Below, piece by piece: positions 17,927 to 27,300 of a DNA stretch of 64,000 nt. This DNA comes from Nostoc sp. LEGE 12450 (lineage in GTDB: Bacteria; Cyanobacteriota; Cyanobacteriia; Cyanobacteriales; Nostocaceae), in contig NZ_JADEXU010000016.1 in NCBI RefSeq assembly GCF_015206895.1, positions 1 through 64,000 of the forward strand, read 5' to 3'. The notes below the pieces were generated by a model. It was not told the origin of the DNA. It was given only the letters and a program-made list of their open reading frames with translations, and ran no database searches. Both the position numbers and the translations under genes were made by a program. The stretch's first letter is position 1; each line of letters opens with the position of its first letter.

Positions 17927-20089
17927 ATGACTTTAGTGAAAGAAAAGGAACTATGGAAACTTTTTGTTGAAGTTGGACAACAACAATATTCCCTTGTTGC
18001 TGTGGGAAATAATTTTGCTAAGAATAATGAGGCAGCATGGACTAGTTTTATCACCAATTTATTATCAGCAAAAGGTAATCCTACTATTGAAGATATTTAT
18101 AAATATTTATTAAATGGAGTTGCTGAATATAACCAACAAAATCAGTCAGAAGTTGATATTAAAACTGTTTATAATTACTTTGCCGCTAAAATTATTCGTT
18201 CAATTTTTGTTGAACCATCAGAACTAGAGAAAAACTGGTATTTTATTTGTCGCGCGGCAGAAATTCCTAAGCCTGGAGATTTTATTACTGTTCAGGTTTT
18301 TCAGGAACCGTTAGTGGCTGTACGCCAAGCAGACGGAAGGATTTGTGTTTTCCTCAATGTCTGCACTCATCGCCAAGCACCAGTGTTTGAAGGTCACGGT
18401 TGTGTGAATGTAGATAAATCGGCTCTTTGTCCTTATCATGGATGGGCTTATGGTATAGATGGTCATTGCAAGAATGCACCAGGTGCAAATAGAGGAGAGT
18501 TTGGTGCTGATTTTGATTTGACAAACTACAGTTTGCAGGAGTTTGAGATCAAAATTGATGAAAATCAGGGGATTTTTGCCAAGCTTTCAGAAAATAGTCA
18601 TCTCAAGCAAGAATCACAACCTGAAAACCATCAAAATATCGGGGTAGAAATTATAAATCTGCTTAATTCTGTGAGTCCAGGTTATGCAGATGGAGAAACC
18701 GCCACACTTCCAGAACAAATCCGCCTCTGGTTGAGAATTGGTTATTTAGAAGAGAATATAAAACAGCTAATTGTAGAGATTACCTCAGAAGGAAGAAGCG
18801 ATCGCCACCAATTAATATTAGAGTCATTGATTGCGGAACTCAAACACGTTATCCTGACTGTTGATAGTGATGGGTCAACCCCTGAACTGGATGAAGTGCT
18901 GCAACGAGTTTACAGCAATGACGATCAAAAGCAAATCATTGGAAAGCCTATTGAGTATTCCAAAATTGATGCTGATGACATAGAATATCCCGAATCATCT
19001 GAAAGAAGACAAGCATTGCCAATCTGGATTTATGGCGATGCAGCATTGTTTGCTCTCGAAGTTGAGCATTTGATTAAACCAACTTGGCAATTTGTTTGCC
19101 ATATCAACGAAGTTCCGCAACCGGGTAACTTCACTTGGCTGGATATTGTCGGTGAACGAGCCTACGTCATCCGCACTGCAAGCGGTGAATTGTTCGCTGG
19201 AAAACTTCAGGATGCCACACAACGGGGAAGCTATCCAAAATTTGGCTTACCCAACTACGGTTTAGAACCCATCGATATTGACATTTTTTATGGATTTATT
19301 TTCATTCGCTTTAGTTGGGAAGGCTCAAGATTAGCCGATAGTTGGTATCTACCTGGGTTATTAGAACCCTACAAACTCCAAGATATGCAACCCATTGGTG
19401 GAGTCGGTCGCTATGACATTAATGTTGAGGTGGATTACAAACTGCTGTGGGAAAACTTCTTAGAAGATTATCACTTTCCCATGATGCACAAAGGTTTAAC
19501 TCGTCGGTTTGGAGTGTCGAGTGATTGTGAAGGCATCAACGGCATGATTATTCCGATGCGCGATCCGGCTTCACCCAGCTTAACCCCAATCGAGCGACAA
19601 TATTATGATTGTGCCAAAGCGATCGCTCGACATTCTTGGGAGCGTGAGCAGCAATTACAAGATTTTGCTACTGAAAACGATTCTTTGCCTGAAACGCTGT
19701 GTTTCTCAGCCTTCTGTTCAATGTCGGCGCAAGAAGAAATACCGATGCCTTTTTCTTTGAGCGTATTTCCCGAACATGTCCAAACTTTTTCCTTAGTTCC
19801 CGCCGGCCCAAGAGAGTGCCGTTTTCATGTTCGCAGTTATGGTCATGTTCTTGACCCAAACGATCCTCACAGTAAAACCATTGAAGAGGCGCGGCTAGCG
19901 AACATCCAACTGCTTTTGGAATCGTTACATGAGGACATTCGCGTTAACTACATCTGTCAAGACAGCGTTTCATCGCGGCTGTTCGAAAAAATCGGAGTAT
20001 TCAGTATTGCCGAATTTGATGTTGCTAAGTTTCAGGAGGCTATTTACACGAAGCTACCAATAACCCGTCGTCAACAAAAACCATTATGA
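17927..20089 (+). CDS. Rieske non-heme iron oxygenase with a duplicated, degenerate Rieske region
   Basis: In this 720-residue protein, an N-terminal helical segment (1-100) is followed by an intact Rieske 2Fe-2S domain with ligands C146, H148, C168 and H171 (CTH...CPYH). A helical linker (about 215-350) leads to a second Rieske-like region (about 375-480) that has lost the Cys/His ligands. The C-terminal catalytic domain carries the mononuclear iron site, with H516 and H521 in [12 protein letters not shown] and a likely acidic third ligand near LHEDIR. Such enzymes use O2 to hydroxylate, desaturate or cleave small substrates. Its stop overlaps the start of the IPP isomerase by 4 bp, which implies coupled translation. 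The substrate is unknown. Confidence 0.8.
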   Translation: MTLVKEKELWKLFVEVGQQQYSLVAVGNNFAKNNEAAWTSFITNLLSAKGNPTIEDIYKYLLNGVAEYNQQNQSEVDIKTVYNYFAAKIIRSIFVEPSELEKNWYFICRAAEIPKPGDFITVQVFQEPLVAVRQADGRICVFLNVCTHRQAPVFEGHGCVNVDKSALCPYHGWAYGIDGHCKNAPGANRGEFGADFDLTNYSLQEFEIKIDENQGIFAKLSENSHLKQESQPENHQNIGVEIINLLNSVSPGYADGETATLPEQIRLWLRIGYLEENIKQLIVEITSEGRSDRHQLILESLIAELKHVILTVDSDGSTPELDEVLQRVYSNDDQKQIIGKPIEYSKIDADDIEYPESSERRQALPIWIYGDAALFALEVEHLIKPTWQFVCHINEVPQPGNFTWLDIVGERAYVIRTASGELFAGKLQDATQRGSYPKFGLPNYGLEPIDIDIFYGFIFIRFSWEGSRLADSWYLPGLLEPYKLQDMQPIGGVGRYDINVEVDYKLLWENFLEDYHFPMMHKGLTRRFGVSSDCEGINGMIIPMRDPASPSLTPIERQYYDCAKAIARHSWEREQQLQDFATENDSLPETLCFSAFCSMSAQEEIPMPFSLSVFPEHVQTFSLVPAGPRECRFHVRSYGHVLDPNDPHSKTIEEARLANIQLLLESLHEDIRVNYICQDSVSSRLFEKIGVFSIAEFDVAKFQEAIYTKLPITRRQQKPL

Positions 20090-21141
20090 CTACCACTGTC
20101 CCGTCAGTCAATGCTGTAACTGAAATTGAGACTCGCAAAGCCGACCACTTACGTGTCTGCTTAGAAGAAGATGTCCAGTTTCAGCACGTAACTAGTGGAT
20201 TTGAGTGCTATCGCTTTATTCATGATTGTCTTCCTGAAATTAACCGCAGTGACATCAATTTACAAACAACCTTCCTGGGTAAAAATCTCGGCGCTCCCCT
20301 ACTGATTTCTTCGATGACAGGGGGAACCGAATTGGCGCAGCTAGTCAATACTCGTTTAGCAACTGTTGCTCAACGCTACCGATTAGCAATGGGAGTTGGT
20401 TCGCAACGAATTGTGATTGAACAGCCTCATTTAGCTTCTACTTTTGCCGTGCGCTCTTTTGCTCCTGACATTTTGTTGTTAGCGAACTTGGGGGCTGTAC
20501 AACTAAATTATGGATGTGGACTTGATGATTGCTTGCGCCTTGTAGATTCTCTGGAAGCGGATGCACTAATTTTGCATCTCAACCCCCTGCAAGAATGTGT
20601 GCAATCAAGAGGAGATACAAATTTTCGGGGGCTGTTGGGTAAAATTGCCCAACTTTGTCAGCAACTACCTGTTCCGGTTGTTGTCAAAGAAGTGGGAAAT
20701 GGAATTTCTGCGGCGATCGCACAAAAGTTAATTGATGCGGGAGTCACAGCCATTGATGTCGCTGGCGCAGGTGGAACTTCCTGGTCAAAAGTAGAAAGCC
20801 AACGCGCAAAAGACAACAAGCAGCGCCGTTTGGGACAAACTTTTGCTGATTGGGGTTTACCAACCGCAGAGTGCATCAACTCCATCCGGGCGATCGCGCC
20901 GACAATTCCCTTGATTGCTTCTGGTGGGCTACTCACCGGATTGGATGTAGCAAAAGCGATCGCTTTAGGAGCCGATTTAGCAGGTTTAGCCCGACCTTTT
21001 TTAGAAGCAGCCGTCAAATCGGAAGCCGCCGTTGATGAGTTGGTCGAAGTTCTGATTGCTGAACTCGAAACAGCTTTATTTTGTACTGGCAATGCCACCT
21101 TAGCAGAACTAAGAAGTTCTGGGGCATTGCAACGTGTCTAA
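20086..21141 (+). CDS. fni: Type 2 isopentenyl-diphosphate delta-isomerase
   Basis: This 351-residue protein has the FMN-dependent IDI-2 features: [12 protein letters not shown] near the N-terminus, [10 protein letters not shown], the MGVGSQR block, LHLNPLQE, and the C-terminal flavin-binding ASGGLLTG and [12 protein letters not shown]. It interconverts IPP and DMAPP. Cyanobacteria use this enzyme in the general isoprenoid pathway. Its 4-bp overlap with the Rieske gene inside a peptide cluster suggests this is a cluster copy, or that the cluster needs isoprenoid units. A housekeeping copy elsewhere cannot be checked here. Confidence 0.92.
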   Translation: MTTTVPSVNAVTEIETRKADHLRVCLEEDVQFQHVTSGFECYRFIHDCLPEINRSDINLQTTFLGKNLGAPLLISSMTGGTELAQLVNTRLATVAQRYRLAMGVGSQRIVIEQPHLASTFAVRSFAPDILLLANLGAVQLNYGCGLDDCLRLVDSLEADALILHLNPLQECVQSRGDTNFRGLLGKIAQLCQQLPVPVVVKEVGNGISAAIAQKLIDAGVTAIDVAGAGGTSWSKVESQRAKDNKQRRLGQTFADWGLPTAECINSIRAIAPTIPLIASGGLLTGLDVAKAIALGADLAGLARPFLEAAVKSEAAVDELVEVLIAELETALFCTGNATLAELRSSGALQRV

Positions 21142-21146
21142 ATGAA

Positions 21147-22073
21147 ATGAGTAGCATATATAACATGAAACTAGATGATTGCAATCAATCCACGCAAAAC
21201 GCCCTCCACATTCGGGGCATAATTGCGATCGCGATCGTCAGTCTAATATGGGCGACAACCTTCCCACTGACCAAAGATGCAGTCACTAGCTTTTCACCAG
21301 CTGTACTCACCGCCAGCCGTTTTACTGTTGCAGCCGCGATATTTACCCCATACTTACGCTCTTTAAACGTTCAAATATTACGTGATGGCACAGTTTTAGG
21401 ACTTCTACTTTTCGCCTGCTTCGCCTTCCAAGCGATCGGGCTGGAAACTGCCAATGCCAACCGGGGAGGATTTATTTTCAGCCTAAATGTGATCATCGTA
21501 CCCCTACTGGGGGCGTTATTCGGTCAGCCCTTGCTACTTAAAACTGTACTCGCCGCCGGAGTTGCCCTCACAGGCATCGGCATTATGTGCTGGGAAAATG
21601 GCTCTCTAGGTATGGGTGACTTGTTGTTGTTTGGCGACACCTTCATTTACGGGGTTTATATGCTGGTACTTCAGCAAACGGCACAACGCCACTCAACCCT
21701 ATCCTTAACTGCCATCCAACTGTGGATTGTGGCAGTGTTAAGTACCATCTGGGCAGTGCCGGATCTGAACGTTGGGCAATTTGAGACTCTGAGCAATAAC
21801 TATGGCATTGTCCTCTATCTCGGTCTGGTAGGGACTGCTGGTACTACCTGGTTAGAAACAATAGGTCAGCAATGGATTTCAGCTTCCGAGGCGGCGCTAT
21901 TGTGTACCCTCGATCCAGTACTCACGTCCGTTTTTTCCTTTTGGCTACTCGGTGAGAAGTTTGGAGTAGGCGGTTTGATTGGTACGGTTTTGGTACTAAC
22001 TGCATTGATTTTGAGTCAGAGTAAATCTCAATATATAGATCGAAAATTAATATTTGGCGCAGAAAATGTTTAA
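21147..22073 (+). CDS. EamA/DMT-family transporter
   Basis: This hydrophobic protein of about 308 residues has roughly ten membrane helices and the duplicated EamA arrangement (LIWATTFPLTKDAV near the start; LDPVLTSVFSFWLLGEKF in the second half). I chose the ATG at 21147, after the isomerase stop; the ATG at 21165 is equally possible, while a longer frame reaching back into the isomerase gene starts with TTG and is unlikely. Members export amino acids and metabolites. Its place between precursor genes suggests a part in transport of an intermediate or product. Confidence 0.85.
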   Translation: MSSIYNMKLDDCNQSTQNALHIRGIIAIAIVSLIWATTFPLTKDAVTSFSPAVLTASRFTVAAAIFTPYLRSLNVQILRDGTVLGLLLFACFAFQAIGLETANANRGGFIFSLNVIIVPLLGALFGQPLLLKTVLAAGVALTGIGIMCWENGSLGMGDLLLFGDTFIYGVYMLVLQQTAQRHSTLSLTAIQLWIVAVLSTIWAVPDLNVGQFETLSNNYGIVLYLGLVGTAGTTWLETIGQQWISASEAALLCTLDPVLTSVFSFWLLGEKFGVGGLIGTVLVLTALILSQSKSQYIDRKLIFGAENV

Positions 22074-22125
22074 AAATTAGTAACTTTAACTTGATTTTTT
22101 CTACTATACGACCCTGATTAAAACG

Positions 22126-22734
22126 ATGCTAAAGTTTTCGATTGAATTTCGACCTCCTATTCCTCCTACAAAAAGTTTGATTATCGGTACATTGGGGCCA
22201 AGCGGTACTAGTAGTGACTATGCTTCTAGCTATATAATCAAACAATTAGAGTCAGAAGAATTAACTGGAGAAATTCAGTTATTTGATGGTTTTCCAGATG
22301 TTAAAGAAGCTTTGCTGCAAGACAAGATTGATCTAGCTCTGGTTCCTCATGCTTACCAAATGATTAATGAGTTTTATATGGAGCCAAGTTTTGATTTAGG
22401 CTTCATTTTTATCTATCCTACTCCAGTTTATGGATTAGCTAAGAAGAAAAATACAGAGGTAGTTTTTAAAGGAGCTAGACTTGTTACCCATCCTGCACCT
22501 TTACCTTTGTTGTCAAGACTTTTACCAGACTCCCAAGACCAATCAGAAATTCAGGTTGATTTGTCTCCTTCTACTAGCGATGCGGCGATTCAAGTACAAA
22601 AGGGTTTAGCTACTCTAGCTATTACTAATAAAAATGCTGTTGACGCTTATGATTTGGAGTTTATTTCCACCTATGGAAAAATCCCTATGAGTTGGTCAAT
22701 TTTTTATAAAAAATTAGCAGAAAGTCATGTCTAA
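22126..22734 (+). CDS. aerD: AerD/BacA-like prephenate decarboxylase
   Basis: This 202-residue protein resembles the prephenate dehydratase fold (IIGTLGPSGTSSDYA near the N-terminus; DLALVPHAY at about 70). This small single-domain version matches BacA and AerD, which decarboxylate prephenate without aromatising it to give a dihydro-hydroxyphenylpyruvate. That is the entry to the Choi and related bicyclic amino acids of aeruginosins. It overlaps the cupin gene by 8 bp, the same pairing as bacA-bacB, so the assignment is supported by both sequence and order. Confidence 0.88.
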   Translation: MLKFSIEFRPPIPPTKSLIIGTLGPSGTSSDYASSYIIKQLESEELTGEIQLFDGFPDVKEALLQDKIDLALVPHAYQMINEFYMEPSFDLGFIFIYPTPVYGLAKKKNTEVVFKGARLVTHPAPLPLLSRLLPDSQDQSEIQVDLSPSTSDAAIQVQKGLATLAITNKNAVDAYDLEFISTYGKIPMSWSIFYKKLAESHV

Positions 22735-23434
22735 ATTCTTCCCAACTCCCAAAATTACAAAAATGGGTTCAGATGTAGAATTAATAGCTTATGAATGTCA
22801 AGACACACTTGTTCAACTAGTGTATCTTGCTCCGGGAGCTAATTTTGCCCTACACGAACATCTAGAAAGTCAGATGGGGATGATAATTTCTGGTCGTTTA
22901 GAAATGAACGTCAACGGAACCACAGAAATTATTGAACCGCTACAACAAGCTTATATTGCCAATGCTTATGTTCCTCACGGTTCTGTAAATATTTTTCCAG
23001 AAACAGCAATAGTATTCGATGTAAAAAGGATCATAACTTCTTTACCATCAGAAAAAACTGACGAAGTGTTTCTCAAGGTATCGCCTAAAAAAGATGAAAT
23101 TACTGGTTTACCATGTCAATCTATTGTTGCTTCTTGGTTTGAGATTGTAATTACTGAAATTCCCCCAGGAGGAATTATCCCAATGGCACAATCTACTAGC
23201 GAAGAAATGGGAATAATTTTGAATAGACAGTTAACGATGTCTGTGGAAGACGAACAGCAGCAACTAGAATATGGTAGTATTTATTATGCTCCAGTTGGTG
23301 TGTTTTGTGGAGGATATAATTATTCTAATGAAGCAGTATCTTTGATTAAAATTTTGATTCCACCCAGTTCTAATTTTTCTTACAAAGAAGCTTCTTTGAG
23401 TGAAATAACTGCGCGATCGCTAACTGCTTCTTAA
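22727..23434 (+). CDS. aerE: AerE/BacB-like bicupin isomerase
   Basis: This 235-residue protein contains two cupin barrels. The first has the metal motif ALHEHLESQMGMIISG and a downstream PHGS; the second (IPMAQSTSEEMGIIL) has weaker metal ligands. BacB isomerises the exocyclic double-bond product of BacA into a conjugated dihydro-hydroxyphenylpyruvate, and AerE does the equivalent step in aeruginosin synthesis. It overlaps aerD and is followed 13 bp later by an SDR gene, giving the bacA-bacB-bacG-like order. Confidence 0.87.
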   Translation: MSKFFPTPKITKMGSDVELIAYECQDTLVQLVYLAPGANFALHEHLESQMGMIISGRLEMNVNGTTEIIEPLQQAYIANAYVPHGSVNIFPETAIVFDVKRIITSLPSEKTDEVFLKVSPKKDEITGLPCQSIVASWFEIVITEIPPGGIIPMAQSTSEEMGIILNRQLTMSVEDEQQQLEYGSIYYAPVGVFCGGYNYSNEAVSLIKILIPPSSNFSYKEASLSEITARSLTAS

Positions 23435-23447
23435 AGGAATATTCATC

Positions 23448-24242
23448 ATGGATTTAGGATTAACACAGAAAATAGCTTTAGTGACAGGAGCAAGTGCTGG
23501 CATTGGTTATAGCGTTGCCCAAAAGCTGGCAGCAGAAGGTTGTCAGTTAATAATTTGTGGGAGAAATTCTGAGCGGTTAGAACAAGCTTATCAAGGTTTG
23601 ATTAGTTCCAAAGCAAAAGTTATCCCCATTGTTGCTGATGTTCAAAAGGCAAGTGATTCTCAAAAATTAGTACAAGAAGCTCTCAACCAATTTGGCAAAA
23701 TTGATATCTTGGTCAATAATTCTCAGGGGGCTACATTTTCTAATGAAGCAGTAGAAAATTTATCTGATGAAGATTGGTCAACTGTTTTTGAAGGAAAATT
23801 AATGGGCTATATTCGCATGACGAATCTGGTGCTACCGACGATGAAAAATCAGCAATGGGGGCGCATTATCAATATTGTTGGCACATCAGGAAAAGAACCT
23901 TCTAGCCGTCTTGTGAAATCGGGAGTGAGCAATGCTGCATTAATCAACTTTACTAAAACTGTTGCCACAGAAGTTGCTAAGTGGAATGTTTTAGTTACCT
24001 GTGTCAATCCTGGTCTGATTGATACTCCAAGGCATAGAGAATATTTAGAAGTATTCGCACAAAAGGAAGACCGAAATATTGAGGCGATTATAGAAGGAAT
24101 AGATAACACCATTCCTATAGGCCGTCGTGGTCTTTCTAGTGAGGTTGCCAATTTAGTTGCTTTTCTCAGTTCAGAATGCGCTAGCTATATAACAGGTGTA
24201 ACTATTCCAGTTGATGGCGGGTTATCTACAGCAGCTTTTTAA
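23448..24242 (+). CDS. aerF: AerF/BacG-like short-chain reductase lacking the YxxxK motif
   Basis: This 264-residue Rossmann protein has the cofactor motif TGASAGIG, the LVNNSQG segment and the end ITGVTIPVDGG. The normal catalytic Tyr-x-x-x-Lys is not present: the stretch that should hold it reads VKSGVSNAALINF. As I recall, BacG, which does a conjugate hydride addition to the bacilysin intermediate, is likewise an SDR without a normal catalytic tyrosine, so this change fits an ene-reduction role after AerD and AerE. Symbol assignment rests mainly on gene order. Confidence 0.75.
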   Translation: MDLGLTQKIALVTGASAGIGYSVAQKLAAEGCQLIICGRNSERLEQAYQGLISSKAKVIPIVADVQKASDSQKLVQEALNQFGKIDILVNNSQGATFSNEAVENLSDEDWSTVFEGKLMGYIRMTNLVLPTMKNQQWGRIINIVGTSGKEPSSRLVKSGVSNAALINFTKTVATEVAKWNVLVTCVNPGLIDTPRHREYLEVFAQKEDRNIEAIIEGIDNTIPIGRRGLSSEVANLVAFLSSECASYITGVTIPVDGGLSTAAF

Positions 24243-24257
24243 GTAATTTAATTGCAT

Positions 24258-24290
24258 TTCTCTCTCTGCGCTCTCTGCGCCTCTGCGGTT
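24258..24290. repeat. CTCTGCG-rich intergenic repeat
   Basis: This is a short run of CTCTCTGCG/CTCTGCGCCTCTGCGG units in the gap before the second NRPS. It is one copy of a family that also appears, in either orientation, at 29215-29341, 43545-43568 and 46405-46435. Confidence 0.6.
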
Positions 24291-24325
24291 AATTAAAAAT
24301 ATATATATTTATAAAAAATAAAGCA

Positions 24326-27300
24326 ATGGTAGCTATACAAAATCAAAATAAAACAAAAGATATCGAAGCCATCTACCCCCTTTCGCCAATGCAACAGGGG
24401 ATGCTATTTCATACCCTGTATCAACCAGAATCAAGAATATACTTTGAGCAGTTTCGCTTCACACTTCATGGCGATTTAAACAAAAGTGCGTTTGAGCAAG
24501 CTTGGCAACAAGTGGTACAGAGACACGCAGCTTTACGAACTCTTTTTGTTTGGAAGAACCGCAAACAGCCAGTCCAAGTAGTACGTAAACAAGTTAATTT
24601 ACCTTGGATTAACAGGGACTTGCGTTTACTCTCAACTGAGGAGCAGCAAACACAAATTATTTCTTTCTTAAACATAGATAAAGAGCAAAATTTTGAACTT
24701 GACAAAGCTCCATTGATGCGGTTTGTTTTATTTCGGTTAGCAGACGAAACTTATCATTTTGTCTGGAGCTTTCATCATATATTGCTCGATGGTTGGAGTT
24801 GGCCGATTCTCTTCAAAGAAATCTTTGCTTTTTACGAGTCCATTACCAATAATCAACCATTATATTTAGCTCCAACTCGTTCTTACCGAGATTACATTAA
24901 TTGGTTACAGCAGCAAGACTTGTCTCGTGCAGAGGAATTTTGGCGGCGAACTCTTGAGGGTTTTACTGCTTCTACCCCTTTAGTTGTGGAACAAGCTGTA
25001 GGGCAGATTGCTCACCAGCAAACCAGTTATATTCGACACCAACATTTATCAGCCGAGGCAACTGCTAATTTAAAATCTTTTGCCCAACAACATCATCTCA
25101 CCGTTTCTACCTTGGTGCAGGCAGCTTGGGCATTGTTACTGAGTCGCTACAGTGGTGAGTCTGACGTAGTATTTGGGGCTACAGTGTCTGGTCGTCCTCA
25201 TAACTTATCTGGTGTAGAGTCGATGGTGGGATTATTTATTAATACCCTACCTGTACGAGTAAAAATCCCTGAAACAGCTGATTTATTGCCTTGGTTAGTG
25301 CAATTGCAACAAGAACATATAGAACGGGAGCAGTATTCCTACACCTCACTGGTAGATATTCAAGGTGTGAGTGAGATTCCGAGGAATCAACCTTTGTTTG
25401 AAAGCATTGTTGTGTTTGAGAACTATCCTGTCAACTTAACCTTGCAAGCACTCCCAGGGAATTTAAAAATAGCCGATCGCCAAGCCCTCGGAGAAACGAA
25501 TTATCCCTTAACGGTGGTAGCAATCCCCAGTGATGAACTGGTAATCAAAATCAACTACGATCGCGATGCCTGCGGCGGGCTACGCCAACGCTTTGACGCA
25601 GATACCATTGATCGGATGATTGGTCATTTGCTCACACTGTTGCAGGGAATTACTACTAATCCTCATCGTAGTGCTGGCGAATTACCGCTACTTACACCAG
25701 CAGAACAAGATTTACTTTTAGTCGAATGGAACGCTACTCAAGCCGCCAATCGCATCCATGATTGCATCCATCAATTATTTGAGCAGCACGTTGAAAAAAC
25801 ACCCGAATCTGTGGCAGTGGTGTATGACAATCAAGATTTGACCTACCAACAGTTAAATCAACGTGCCAATAAATTAGCCCACTATTTGCAAAGGTTGGGT
25901 ATTAAACCAGATGCACCTGTGGGGATTTGTCTGGAACGTTCTTTAGAAGCAGCAGTTGCTATATTAGCAACCCTGAAAGCTGGCGGTGCTTGCGTTCCCC
26001 TTGACCCTACCTATCCTCCAGAACGGTTAGCATTTATGCTAGCGGATACTGGTGCAAGCGTTGTCTTAACTCAAGCTAGTTTAAAGCAATTGCTGGAGAA
26101 GGATTTTCACCACCATCTAATTTTGGTAGATGAGGGATGGGATGCGATCGCCAAAGAATCTGATATCAATCTTCAGACAGATACAGAAGCAGATAATTTA
26201 GCTTTCATAATCTACACTTCTGGGTCTACAGGAACTCCTAAAGGTACGCTTGTTCCCCATCGATCGCTAACCAATTTAATAGAACACCATCAAGCGAAGA
26301 TGACAACAGGTGTGGGTGTTCTTCAGTTTGCCTCCCTGAGTTTTGATGTCAGCTATCACGAAATGTTTGCGGCATGGGGTTTAGGTGGAACGTTGTATAT
26401 GATTGGCGAAAGCGATCGCAAGGATTTAGATAAATTAATTCAGTTACTTGCTAAAGAACAAATCGCCAAAGTGTTCCTTCCCGTCACCTTATGGCAACAA
26501 TTAGCAGAAATATACGGAGAGGAAGCACATTTATTTAAGAACATTAGAGAAGCGATCGCTTGTGGCGAACAACTCCAGATTACTCAACCAATGATTAAGC
26601 TGTTTCAACGTCTGGAGCATTGTAGACTCTACAATTTATACGGCCCCACAGAAGCAGATTTAGTTACAGCTTATACCTTTAGCCAAGAACCAGATAAATG
26701 GCCAATTTATCCACCAATTGGTAAGCCTGCTGTCAACGTGCAAGTTTATCTATTAGACCGCAATCTCCAACCCGTGCCGATTGGCGTTCCTGGGGAACTC
26801 TACGTTAGCGGTGATGGTTTGGCTCGTGGCTACCTCAACCGCCCAGATTTGACAGAGCAAAAATTTGTTCCAAATCCGTTTGCGAAGGCAGGAGGCACGA
26901 GGCTATACAAAACTGGCGACTTAGCTAAATACCTACCAGATGGCAACATCGAATTTTTAGGAAGGATAGACGATTTAGTAAAAGTCCGAGGTTTTCGGGT
27001 TGAACTTGGCGAAATTGAAGCGGTTTTGAGCAAACATCCCCAAATTAACCAAGCAGTGGCTAAGGTGTTTGGGCAAAGTGCTAGGGAAAAATATTTAGTC
27101 GCTTACTTTGTACCAATTCAAGGACAGACTCTCACCCTCGAAGAGTTGCGTAATTTTCTCCAAGACCAATTGCCAGACTACATGATTCCATCGGCTTTTG
27201 TGCAGATGGAGTCATTTCCCCTAACCTCCAATGGTAAAGTCAACCGTCGCGCTTTGAGCGAACCGACAACCAGCAGACCAGAATTAGCTCAAACTTTTGT

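Noticed and set aside
20658-21098. 146-codon frame on the minus strand
   Set aside because: Lies wholly inside the IPP isomerase gene, low-complexity Ser/Ala/Pro; a shadow frame.
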